Source: Bacteroidota bacterium
Lineage (GTDB): Bacteria > Bacteroidota > Bacteroidia > B-17B0 > Aurantibacillaceae
Reading direction: 5' to 3'
Length of the DNA stretch: 43,212 nucleotides
Assembly: GCA_963169355.1 (NCBI GenBank)
Contig: CAUJCR010000026.1
Span: 1-43,212, forward strand
Both the position numbers and the translations under genes were made by a program. Shown here piece after piece: positions 36,983-43,212 of this stretch. The notes under the pieces were generated by a model, which did no database searches, was not told the DNA's origin, and saw nothing but the letters and a program-made list of their open reading frames with translations. The stretch's first letter is position 1, and each line of letters starts with the position of its first letter.

Positions 36983-37401
36983 AACATATATTTTTAGATA
37001 CCAATGTTTTAATTGATTTTTTAGCGGATAGAAAACCATTTGCGATGGAAGCCGCTAAGTTGCTGAATTTTTCATATAAAAAACGGATCAATATATTTAT
37101 TTCGGCAGTATCTTATAACAACATCTATTATATTTTACGTCAATCAAATTCTCATGTTGCTACCTTAAAAATGCTTTCGGAGTTAAATGAGTGGACGGAT
37201 ATCTTAGATGTTTCGAAGGAGGTTATCAATAAAGCAATAAAGTCTGATTTTAAAGATTTTGAAGATGCCATACAGTATTATTGCGCAAAATCATTAAATA
37301 AAATGGATTTTATTGTAACAAGAGATGTAAAGGACTTTAAATTAAGTTCGCTTCCAGTTTTAACACCAAAAGAGGCGGTAACGCTTATCGAAAATTCTTA
37401 G
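36979..37401 (+). CDS. PIN-domain toxin (VapC-like RNase)
   Basis: 140-aa PIN-domain protein, expected to cleave RNA and be held inactive by the preceding antitoxin. It begins KHIFLDTNVLIDFLADRKPF with the first catalytic Asp, has SAVSYNNIYYILRQSNSH where many VapC proteins have a Glu, and ends with DFEDAIQYYCA and VTRDVKDFKLS, supplying the later acidic residues. The Asn at the second position is shared by the PIN_3-type subgroup common in Bacteroidota, so it is not necessarily inactive. It overlaps the antitoxin by 4 bases. Confidence 0.9.
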   Translation: MKHIFLDTNVLIDFLADRKPFAMEAAKLLNFSYKKRINIFISAVSYNNIYYILRQSNSHVATLKMLSELNEWTDILDVSKEVINKAIKSDFKDFEDAIQYYCAKSLNKMDFIVTRDVKDFKLSSLPVLTPKEAVTLIENS

Positions 37402-37428
37402 ATTTTTAAAAAACTGGATATAATAGAG

Positions 37429-39195
37429 TTACTTATTGTAAAATATATCCCAGCTTTTATATTGCTCGTCAAATACTCGGTAATAAAATATAAAACCATT
37501 TTTACGGTACAATTCTTTTAAGAAAGGATGATGCTTTTTAATAACTTCCTCGTCTGTAATTTTTGAAGTAAAACAAGATGGATTTTTTGTTTGTACATCT
37601 ATCATCCAATTGGTGCGTAATAAGCCATACGACGTTTCAATAGGGCGGTTTTGTGTTTCAAAATCTTTTCTTCTTACTTCTACATATTTAGCAAAAGAGG
37701 TGTCTGTTTTAAATGTAGGCTCTAGTCCGCCGTAAAATAAAACACCGTAACTTCTATAACCTATGCTTTCAACCGAGAAATGATGTGAAGCACATGCCTT
37801 ATAAAATTCAATTAAATCTCGTTGCGTGTATTGTTCTACCTTTGGTATAATAAATAATATGATGCTATAAATGGCAAATAATGAGGCGATGAAGAATGTA
37901 AATACATATTTTAAGACACCACGTTTTAAATGATAAATGCCTACAAGCATAAGGGCTAAAAATATGAAGCCAATTAGCCATTCAAAACCAAACCAATGCA
38001 CATTAGCTTTTAAATTTTCGATGGCCACCGGATCGGCAATGATATGAGAGGATAGTAGCCAAGGTTTAATATAAGGAGTAAATCCAATTAATATAAATAC
38101 TAAACCTAATACACAAGTTATAATTAACGTAAGCGTGTGAATGGTTTTTTTCCATTGAAATTCTCCACTTAATAATTTATGTAAACTATATGCTGCTAAA
38201 TACGTTAATGGAAAATAACACATAGATGAATAGTGTACAATTTTAGTTTGTACAATGGAGAATAAAATTAATACCACCCAAAACAAGCTTAACATCCAGC
38301 GTTTAACATGTTTTTGATAAGGCGTATCGGTAGTTGATTTTTTGTGGGCAAGTATTAAAAAAATAGAAGCTGGAAAACAACCTAATAATAACACAACGAA
38401 ATGATAAATAAAAGGACCGCCATGGTCGCTATCTTCGGTTTTAAATAAACGAATTTGATAATCAATAAATTCTTTTATCACGCTACCATTTCCATTTAAA
38501 AATTCAATCAAAAACCAACTTCCACCCATGAGTAAAAAGGAGATGAAAAATGCAATTAAAAATTTGGTTGAAGTGATTTTTTTGAAACGTTGTAATACAA
38601 AAAATACACTTACGGTTAATCCCACTAAAATAAAGGCCGCTGGACCTTTGGTGAGGAGCGCTAAACCTAAAAATATACCAGCAAAGCTTGCCGTTTTATA
38701 GCCGTATTGCCCAGTTGGATTATTGGTGTGTTGAATGAGGTTATACACAGCTAGATAAATAAATAAATTAAACCATGGGTCGATAATACCACTCTTAAAA
38801 AATAAATGTGGTAGCATAGTGGATGCGTAAACAAAAACCCATGTTAACCCAAAATGATGACCATTCATTTTTTTGCCTGTGTAAAACAAAACTAATAAGG
38901 TAACTATGCCACAAATGGCATTTGGAAATCGCGCTGCAAATTCATTAATCCCAAAAATATTCATGCTAATGGCTTGTAGCCAAATAAATAAAGGAGGTTT
39001 TTCCCAAAAAGGATGAAAGTATAATTGTACGTGCGAGTAATCATTAGACACAATCATCTCGCGGGCACATTCGGCAAAGTTTATCTCATCCCAATCAAAC
39101 AGTGGAATGTTGCCAATAAATGGAATGAATAGTAAAGCCGATACTATAGTTATAAAACTATATGCTTTAAAATTCGTATTGAGTAGTTTATACAT
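37429..39195 (-). CDS. Glycosyltransferase family 39 / ArnT-like membrane protein
   Basis: 588 aa with about a dozen transmembrane helices. The first periplasmic loop has the acidic motif PLFDWDEINFAECAREMI followed by the conserved FHPFWEKPPLFIWL, typical of ArnT/PMT-type transferases that move a sugar from undecaprenyl phosphate to lipid A or protein. The C-terminal soluble part is short. Its ATG directly follows the PAP2 stop codon (TAAATG), so the two are coupled. The acceptor is not readable; lipid A is an inference from the neighbours (PAP2, PagL-like). Confidence 0.88.
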   Translation of the reverse strand: MYKLLNTNFKAYSFITIVSALLFIPFIGNIPLFDWDEINFAECAREMIVSNDYSHVQLYFHPFWEKPPLFIWLQAISMNIFGINEFAARFPNAICGIVTLLVLFYTGKKMNGHHFGLTWVFVYASTMLPHLFFKSGIIDPWFNLFIYLAVYNLIQHTNNPTGQYGYKTASFAGIFLGLALLTKGPAAFILVGLTVSVFFVLQRFKKITSTKFLIAFFISFLLMGGSWFLIEFLNGNGSVIKEFIDYQIRLFKTEDSDHGGPFIYHFVVLLLGCFPASIFLILAHKKSTTDTPYQKHVKRWMLSLFWVVLILFSIVQTKIVHYSSMCYFPLTYLAAYSLHKLLSGEFQWKKTIHTLTLIITCVLGLVFILIGFTPYIKPWLLSSHIIADPVAIENLKANVHWFGFEWLIGFIFLALMLVGIYHLKRGVLKYVFTFFIASLFAIYSIILFIIPKVEQYTQRDLIEFYKACASHHFSVESIGYRSYGVLFYGGLEPTFKTDTSFAKYVEVRRKDFETQNRPIETSYGLLRTNWMIDVQTKNPSCFTSKITDEEVIKKHHPFLKELYRKNGFIFYYRVFDEQYKSWDIFYNK

Positions 39196-39861
39196 TTATT
39201 TTTGTTTCGTAACGAGTTGCCTAATTCCTTTGTCTAAATAATGAAATTTAGCATTTTTATAAAATATCACGTACATAATGATAGAAAAACTAACGCCTAT
39301 TATGGAGCCAACAAAAATATCTACAAGCCAATGTTGTGAAAGATGTACACGGCTATATGCAGCCAAAATAGCTAAAATAAAATAGAGCATTTTTTGCCAA
39401 TTTTTTTCGCTCATAAATAATAAACAAAAAAACAAAGCAAATGCCGATAAGGAGTGCCCACTTGGAAAAGAGTGTAAGGCGAGTATATCAACACCATCTA
39501 CTAAGTTTAAAGGTTCTCTCACAAAATACTGAAAAGTAAAGTGAGGACGTGTAATATCATAATACACCCAATGTTTTAAAATATAAGAAACTACGCCAGC
39601 ACTTAAATAGCTTAAAATAATATACAATGCCATGCGTACATTTTTAATAGAAATAATGAATGCAAGAATAATGGCCACTATGCCATCACCAAGATGTGTA
39701 ATTATCATAAAAAAATAATCAATAAGTGGATTGCCCACATGTGCATTCATTTGCCGATGTATTTGCACTTTGTCATGTGTTAATAAAACACTGGCTACAT
39801 AACCTAATACAATTAAGTAACAAATTAAATAATAACGGTTATTGTAAAGTAGTGTTTTCAA
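39196..39861 (-). CDS. PAP2-family lipid phosphatase
   Basis: 221 aa with about six transmembrane helices and the three PAP2 motifs: KHWVYYDITRPHF (KxxxxxxRP), the SFPSGHS loop and SRVHLSQHWLVD. The family dephosphorylates undecaprenyl pyrophosphate, phosphatidate or lipid A. The start is a TTG at 39861: an in-frame TAA lies 12 bases upstream and the first downstream ATG would remove a helix. It sits 9 bases after the 220-aa exported protein and is followed without a gap by the ArnT-like transferase. Confidence 0.9.
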   Translation of the reverse strand: MKTLLYNNRYYLICYLIVLGYVASVLLTHDKVQIHRQMNAHVGNPLIDYFFMIITHLGDGIVAIILAFIISIKNVRMALYIILSYLSAGVVSYILKHWVYYDITRPHFTFQYFVREPLNLVDGVDILALHSFPSGHSLSAFALFFCLLFMSEKNWQKMLYFILAILAAYSRVHLSQHWLVDIFVGSIIGVSFSIIMYVIFYKNAKFHYLDKGIRQLVTKQK

Positions 39862-39870
39862 TAATTGAAT

Positions 39871-40533
39871 TTAATTTTTAATACTATCAGGTTTTTGATT
39901 ACTTTGAATGGGAGGGGCTACAATAAGTTGATTTTTAAAAGGAGTGTCTTGTGTAGCAATATCGCAAGTAACTCTAATGGCTTGTTTTACTACCTTCATT
40001 TGGCACTGCGTAGGTTGTACATATATTTTTTTAATGGTGCTGTCGGGCATTGTAAAAGTCATATCAGTGGTTAAACTCTTTGGTCCTTCAAAGGTAAAAG
40101 GCTCTTTAAAATAATCTTCTAAGTGAATATCCTTGATGTGAATTTTTTTCTTTAGCACCATGGTGTAAATTTCAAACACAGCCTTGCTAATTTTTATTTC
40201 GATTAAATTTTTTTGGTCGTTATAATTAATTTTTACGTTACCAATTACTTGCGATTTGTAGCTAAATGGTCCTACTTCTATTTTAGCATCACAGGTAAAA
40301 TCACTGCTATCGGGTTTAAAATTTATCTTGGGGTTTATAATTTTCCAGTGATAATTGCCCGAAATAATACCTAAAACCTCGTAACTACTTGTTCCATTTA
40401 TTTCGCCAATAGCAGTAAATACTTTATTTACAGCTCGTTCGCTTAATACAAAAGCAACATCTAACGGAGATTGGGCTACTGAAACCATATTAAAAGATAG
40501 TATAAAAACTAATAAAAGTTTCTTAAATTGCAT
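39871..40533 (-). CDS. Exported protein of unknown function upstream of PAP2/ArnT-like genes
   Basis: 220 aa with a signal peptide (LLLVFILSFNMVSVAQ). The mature part is a beta-rich domain with regular strands (GNYHWKIINPKINFKPDSSD; FTCDAKIEVGPFSYKSQVIG; VKQAIRVTCDIATQDTPFKN), reminiscent of lipid-binding AsmA/YceI-like sandwiches, but I do not recognise the family. It is the first gene of a three-gene unit with PAP2 and the ArnT-like transferase, so a role at the envelope is likely. Confidence 0.75.
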   Translation of the reverse strand: MQFKKLLLVFILSFNMVSVAQSPLDVAFVLSERAVNKVFTAIGEINGTSSYEVLGIISGNYHWKIINPKINFKPDSSDFTCDAKIEVGPFSYKSQVIGNVKINYNDQKNLIEIKISKAVFEIYTMVLKKKIHIKDIHLEDYFKEPFTFEGPKSLTTDMTFTMPDSTIKKIYVQPTQCQMKVVKQAIRVTCDIATQDTPFKNQLIVAPPIQSNQKPDSIKN

Positions 40534-40599
40534 GGCATAAATATATGTAAATTACGTTATTTGTTTTTGATAAATAACCTTAACATTTCTTAAAAAAAG

Positions 40600-41877
40600 A
40601 TGACTATGATAAAAGCCAATAATCCCGACATTACTTCTTGGATTAGTGTAGATAAACACTCAGATTTTCCTATTCAAAATTTACCTTTTGGTATTTATAC
40701 AGATGCCTCGGTTAAGCACCATGCTTGTTCGGCTATCGGAAATTATATTATAGATTTATATGAGCTGGCTAAGAGAGGTTATTTAGCCGATGTAAAATTA
40801 GATGCTGAATTGTTTAATCAACCAGTGCTAAATGATTTTATAGCACTTGGAAAATCTACCACTCGCGCACTTAGAGATAAGCTGTCAGATATTTTTAATA
40901 GTAATAATCAACATTTAAAAAATAATTCAGATGATGCGCAGGCTGTACTGAAATTACAAACTGATGTGAAAATGCTAATGCCTGTGAGGGTGGGCGATTA
41001 TACCGATTTTTATAGTAGTATTGATCATGCCACTAATATTGGCACGATGATAAGAGATCCAAAAAATGCACTGATGCCTAATTGGAAACATATTCCAGTA
41101 GGTTATCATGGTCGTTCTTCTAGTATTTGCATAAGTGGCGAACCAGTTTATCGTCCTAAAGGACAAATGAAACCTGCTGATGCCGAGGTGCCTGTATATG
41201 GTCCATGTAAACTTTTAGATTTTGAACTTGAAACGGCATTTATCATTGGAAAATCTACTCAACTCAGTGAGTCGGTATCTACCGAGGCTGCTGACGATTA
41301 TATCTTTGGTATGGTGTTGTTTAACGACTGGAGTGCTCGCGATATTCAAACTTGGGAATATGTGCCATTAGGACCATTCTTAGCTAAGAATTTTGCCTCT
41401 ACAATTTCGCCTTGGATAGTAACTTTAGACGCCTTAGAACCATACAGAACCAAAGGTTATGTACAAGAGCCTAAAGTATTACCGTATCTTGAATACACAG
41501 GCGATAAGAATGTAGATATAAAATTAGAAGTAGCCATTGTGCCAGAAAACAATATTGAAACCATTGTGTGTAAAAGCAATTATAAATACATGTATTGGAC
41601 TATGGAACAGCAATTAGCACATCATACCGTAAATGGTTGTAATATTAATGTAGGAGATATGATGGCGAGTGGCACAATTAGCGGGCCTCAACCTATAGAG
41701 TATGGTAGCATGATGGAGCTTAGTTGGAGAGGTACTAAGCCAGTGAAAATGAATGATGGCACTGAACGTAAGTTTATAAACGATAATGATACAGTTATCA
41801 TGCGTGGTTATTGTGATAATGGAAAGGTAAGAATTGGTTTTGGCGAGAGTAAAGCCAAGGTTTTACCTGCAAAATAA
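40600..41877 (+). CDS. fahA: Fumarylacetoacetase
   Basis: 425 aa, last enzyme of tyrosine degradation, splitting fumarylacetoacetate into fumarate and acetoacetate. It has the N-terminal SH3-like FAH domain (FPIQNLPFGIYTDASVKHHA) and the C-terminal catalytic domain with the active-site DYTDFYSSIDHATNIG (Asp and His), the PVGYHGRSSSI segment, metal-binding FELETAFIIG and FNDWSARDIQTWEYVPLGPF. The length matches the eukaryotic-type enzyme. No other tyrosine-degradation gene is in the window. No terminator is visible after it; the sequence beyond becomes mobile-element debris. Confidence 0.96.
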   Translation: MTMIKANNPDITSWISVDKHSDFPIQNLPFGIYTDASVKHHACSAIGNYIIDLYELAKRGYLADVKLDAELFNQPVLNDFIALGKSTTRALRDKLSDIFNSNNQHLKNNSDDAQAVLKLQTDVKMLMPVRVGDYTDFYSSIDHATNIGTMIRDPKNALMPNWKHIPVGYHGRSSSICISGEPVYRPKGQMKPADAEVPVYGPCKLLDFELETAFIIGKSTQLSESVSTEAADDYIFGMVLFNDWSARDIQTWEYVPLGPFLAKNFASTISPWIVTLDALEPYRTKGYVQEPKVLPYLEYTGDKNVDIKLEVAIVPENNIETIVCKSNYKYMYWTMEQQLAHHTVNGCNINVGDMMASGTISGPQPIEYGSMMELSWRGTKPVKMNDGTERKFINDNDTVIMRGYCDNGKVRIGFGESKAKVLPAK

Positions 41878-41947
41878 TTGGGGGGTGATACCAACTGCAA
41901 TTATGATTTAGGCTAATGATGATTTTTATTTTTCATCCATACAATGA

Positions 41948-42112
41948 AAAAAAAGGTTGCATTGCTTTACCACCCATTTACTTAAGAACGGAACTGACTT
42001 GTGTTATATACAGGAATTATTAGGGCATAGCAGAATTACAATTACTTAAATTTATACGCAGGTAAGCAATAAAGCACTACAAAATATTGTTTCTCCATTT
42101 GATACATTATAG
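41948..42112 (+). pseudogene. Decayed tyrosine recombinase (integrase), C-terminal remnant
   Basis: Reading 41948-42112 in one frame gives ...[18 protein letters not shown] then [11 protein letters not shown], a stop (TAA at 42047), then IYTQVSNKALQNIVSPFDTL and TAG. This is the C-terminal end of a tyrosine integrase: [17 protein letters not shown] is the box II region and IYTQVS holds the nucleophilic Tyr. The ending SPFDTL is like integron-type and other Bacteroidota integrases (SPLD.L). The in-frame stop removes the Tyr, the expected Arg in the LRHS segment is not seen, and the N-terminal two-thirds is missing. Clearly non-functional. Confidence 0.8.
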
Positions 42113-42130
42113 AATAAATGATATATTTGT

Positions 42131-42197
42131 TATACGATACAAACCTTCGGTTAGCTAGCTAAAATTGGAAGCTAACCGAAAGTTTGTATCGGGTATA
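42131..42197 (+). repeat. Long imperfect inverted repeat between integrase remnant and cassette gene
   Basis: TATAC-GATACAAAC (42131-42144) and TTCGGTTAGCT (42146-42156) pair with AGCTAACCGAA (42170-42180) and GTTTGTATC-GG-GTATA (42182-42197). That is about 25 pairs with one mismatch and a 2-base bulge around a 13-base loop. No T-tract follows, so a terminator is doubtful. Its position suggests a recombination or attachment structure. Confidence 0.7.
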
Positions 42198-42202
42198 AAG
42201 AA

Positions 42203-42212
42203 GTTATGCGTA
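42203..42212 (+). repeat. Left core site GTTATGCGTA of the cassette-like unit
   Basis: GTTATGCGTA is the exact reverse complement of TACGCATAAC at 42777-42786. The inner GTTATGC has the form of an integron simple site (close to GTTRRRY). The pair brackets the exported gene tightly on both sides. Confidence 0.6.
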
Positions 42213-42217
42213 ATGCT

Positions 42218-42757
42218 ATGAGAACGACAGTAACCATATTGACACTTCTACTTTTGACAAGTATTTCAGGACGACTTTTCGCCTGCTCTTGCATTGGGCA
42301 AAGGACAGTAGAAGAGGAAATAAAAAACTCAGACGCAGTTGTTGTTGGGACAGTTTTGAGTAAACAACTTATTACTTTGACCGACTCGACAATGCTTAAA
42401 ATGTTTCCAAACGACACGACAATGCGAAATTCACCAATGAGTGAAATGACTATTGCTCGTTACGACATATTGGTTCACGACATTTATAAAGGAAAAATTA
42501 CAAGCGACACATTGACCATTTACACAGGACTTGGTGGTGGAGACTGCGGAATAAGATTTGAAGTAGGCAAAAAGTATATTGTTTACGGAGAAAACGAAAC
42601 CTACTTTGGACAAGTGAACAATGACTTTAAATTTCCAAAAGCAAAAAACACGTTTTGGACTTACAGCTGCTTACGGACAACTTCTTATTTCCAAGATGAG
42701 ATTACAGAAATTGAGAAGTTTGCAAAAAAACAGAAACGTAAAACTGAAAACAAATGA
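42218..42757 (+). CDS. Exported NTR/TIMP-like protein in a cassette-like unit
   Basis: About 179 aa from ATG 42218 (an ATG at 42206 lies inside the core site and is less likely). A signal peptide (TILTLLLLTSISGRLFA) is followed at once by CSC, then SDAVVVGTVL, ILVHDIYKGKI, GGGDCGIRFEVGKKYIVYGE and a C-terminal Cys (TYSCLRTT). This Cys pattern and strand order resemble NTR/TIMP-like domains of exported bacterial proteins. Base and codon use differ from the host genes: more C and G at third positions and frequent ACA/GAC. It is flanked by inverted 10-bp sites and followed by an attC-like fold. Function unknown. Confidence 0.78.
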   Translation: MRTTVTILTLLLLTSISGRLFACSCIGQRTVEEEIKNSDAVVVGTVLSKQLITLTDSTMLKMFPNDTTMRNSPMSEMTIARYDILVHDIYKGKITSDTLTIYTGLGGGDCGIRFEVGKKYIVYGENETYFGQVNNDFKFPKAKNTFWTYSCLRTTSYFQDEITEIEKFAKKQKRKTENK

Positions 42758-42776
42758 CACCGGAAAGAAAAGCACA

Positions 42777-42911
42777 TACGCATAACAGCACCTACAAGAA
42801 ATTGGCGGTTCAGTGGTTAAGTGAAGTTTTGTGCTTCGAATCAAGTTCAGTAGTGGCAGACAGTTTTCGTCTCCGAAATCGCCAACTTCTTGTAGCTGCA
42901 AAACGTCAGCT
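42777..42911 (+). repeat. attC-like recombination element after the cassette gene
   Basis: It starts with TACGCATAAC (42777-42786; GCATAAC as the R'' type site). Stem arms CTACAAGAAATTGGCG (42792-42807) and CGCCAACTTCTTGTAG (42880-42895) pair in 15 of 16 positions around a structured 72-base interior. It may end in a degenerate core GTCAGCT (42905-42911) where GTTRRRY is expected. Size (about 130 bases), order of parts and imperfect pairing all resemble integron attC sites. Confidence 0.6.
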
Positions 42912-42945
42912 TGTGAAAAAACTCAATGTAATTAACACAAGCTGT
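42908..42945 (+). repeat. Inverted repeat beside the attC-like element
   Basis: AGCTTGTG near 42908 and CACAAGCT near 42937 form an 8-9 bp inverted repeat with about 20 bases between. It may be a terminator-like fold of the cassette or a remnant of the next core site. No T-tract is evident. Confidence 0.4.
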
Positions 42946-42990
42946 TTGTTACTTATGAAATAAATATACGAATAAAAAATGAATAACAAG

Positions 42991-42998
42991 TATCTTTG
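42991..42998 (+). promoter_or_regulatory. -7-like box just before the transposase start
   Basis: TATCTTTG matches TAnnTTTG. It is only 3 bases before the ATG at 43002, so if used it would give a leaderless message or fire from within the start region. No -33 TTG is seen at the right distance. Confidence 0.3.
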
Positions 42999-43001
42999 TG
43001 T

Positions 43002-43212
43002 ATGCCAATTATTAGTCCTAAAAGCCGCACCCAGATTGAGTTTAAAAGCCTCGAAGATTTTATTGAAAAGGATAATGCAGTAAGATTTATAGATGCTTTT
43101 GTAGAAAAACTTGAACTCGACAAATTATTTTTTATTAATAAAACAGTAAAAGTTGAGGGCCGCCCTAGCTTTACCAATCAACTATTTTTAAAAATTTATT
43201 TTTATGGATATT
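43002..43212 (+). CDS. IS1182-family transposase, N-terminal part (runs off the right edge)
   Basis: 70 codons to the window end: MPIISPKSRTQIEFKSLEDF then IEKDNAVRFIDAFVEKLELD, and GRPSFTNQLFLKIYFYGY. The pattern of an acidic linker, VRFIDAFVEKLEL and GRPSF...LLKIYFYGYLN is the DUF772-containing N-terminus of IS1182/IS5-like transposases, which are very common in Bacteroidota. The DDE catalytic domain lies beyond the window. The terminal inverted repeat cannot be identified with only one end present; the element probably begins between 42945 and 43001. Confidence 0.82.
   Translation, partial: MPIISPKSRTQIEFKSLEDFIEKDNAVRFIDAFVEKLELDKLFFINKTVKVEGRPSFTNQLFLKIYFYGY

Noticed and set aside
42131..42197. 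Calling the long hairpin an attC site
   Set aside because: The GTTAGCT and AGCTAAC parts are in reverse order to the R''...R' order of attC sites, so it is listed only as an inverted repeat.
42953..43177. 74-codon minus-strand frame at the right end
   Set aside because: Antisense to the IS1182-type transposase N-terminus, which has recognisable motifs.

Overview
The window is AT-rich and reads as a chromosomal segment of a member of the Bacteroidota. The grounds are type IX secretion (T9SS) C-terminal sorting domains on several large exported proteins, the Bacteroidota promoter form (TTG, about 19 bases, TAnnTTTG) before several genes, a complete moxR-DUF58-batABCDE operon, a long NusB, the YajC/YbbR/CoaE cluster, and an archaeal/eukaryal-type ProRS. 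I cannot place it below phylum with confidence; Flavobacteriales-like or Chitinophagales-like are both possible.

Layout. 1-4253 (minus): two tandem, highly similar T9SS proteins with beta-propeller repeats, the first cut by the window edge. 4508-12881 (plus): moxR, DUF58 protein, a membrane protein and batA, batB, batC, batD, batE, mostly overlapping or closely spaced, so one transcription unit for an envelope complex of VWA, TPR and BatD proteins. 12878-14356 (minus): proS, overlapping batE tail to tail. 14491-17410 (plus): a Tyr/Gly-rich lipoprotein and an OMPP1/FadL-like barrel, closed by a strong hairpin. 17594-22183 (minus): a small exported protein and a 1397-aa T9SS adhesin-like protein. 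22432-24849 (minus): lon, with a strong terminator. 24904-26131 (plus): a promoter, a cobalamin riboswitch and a T9SS-exported protein with no transporter gene beside it. 26143-28118 (minus): a SIR2 deacylase and a DUF2130 coiled-coil protein. 28214-29046 (plus): a transaldolase-family gene and tRNA-Pro(TGG) with its own promoter and terminator.

29050-33436 (minus): nusB, an orphan trpG/pabA amidotransferase, a DUF1573 lipoprotein, yajC, a YbbR protein, coaE and a small helical protein. 33553-34656 (minus): a leucine-dehydrogenase-type gene whose terminator hairpin also contains the likely nusB promoter. 34728-36588 (plus): a PagL-like acyloxyacyl hydrolase and a DUF2807 lipoprotein. 36681-37401 (plus): a VapBC-type toxin-antitoxin pair with promoter and operator-like palindrome. 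37429-40533 (minus): an exported protein, a PAP2 phosphatase and an ArnT-like glycosyltransferase. 40600-41877 (plus): fumarylacetoacetase.

The right end (41948-43212) is mobile-DNA territory: a decayed tyrosine-integrase tail with an in-frame stop, a long hairpin, a single exported NTR/TIMP-like gene flanked by perfect 10-bp inverted core sites (GTTATGCGTA and TACGCATAAC), an attC-like folded element after it, and the start of an IS1182-type transposase. This looks like an integron-cassette-like unit and, with the riboswitch-controlled orphan surface protein, is the most interesting part of the window.
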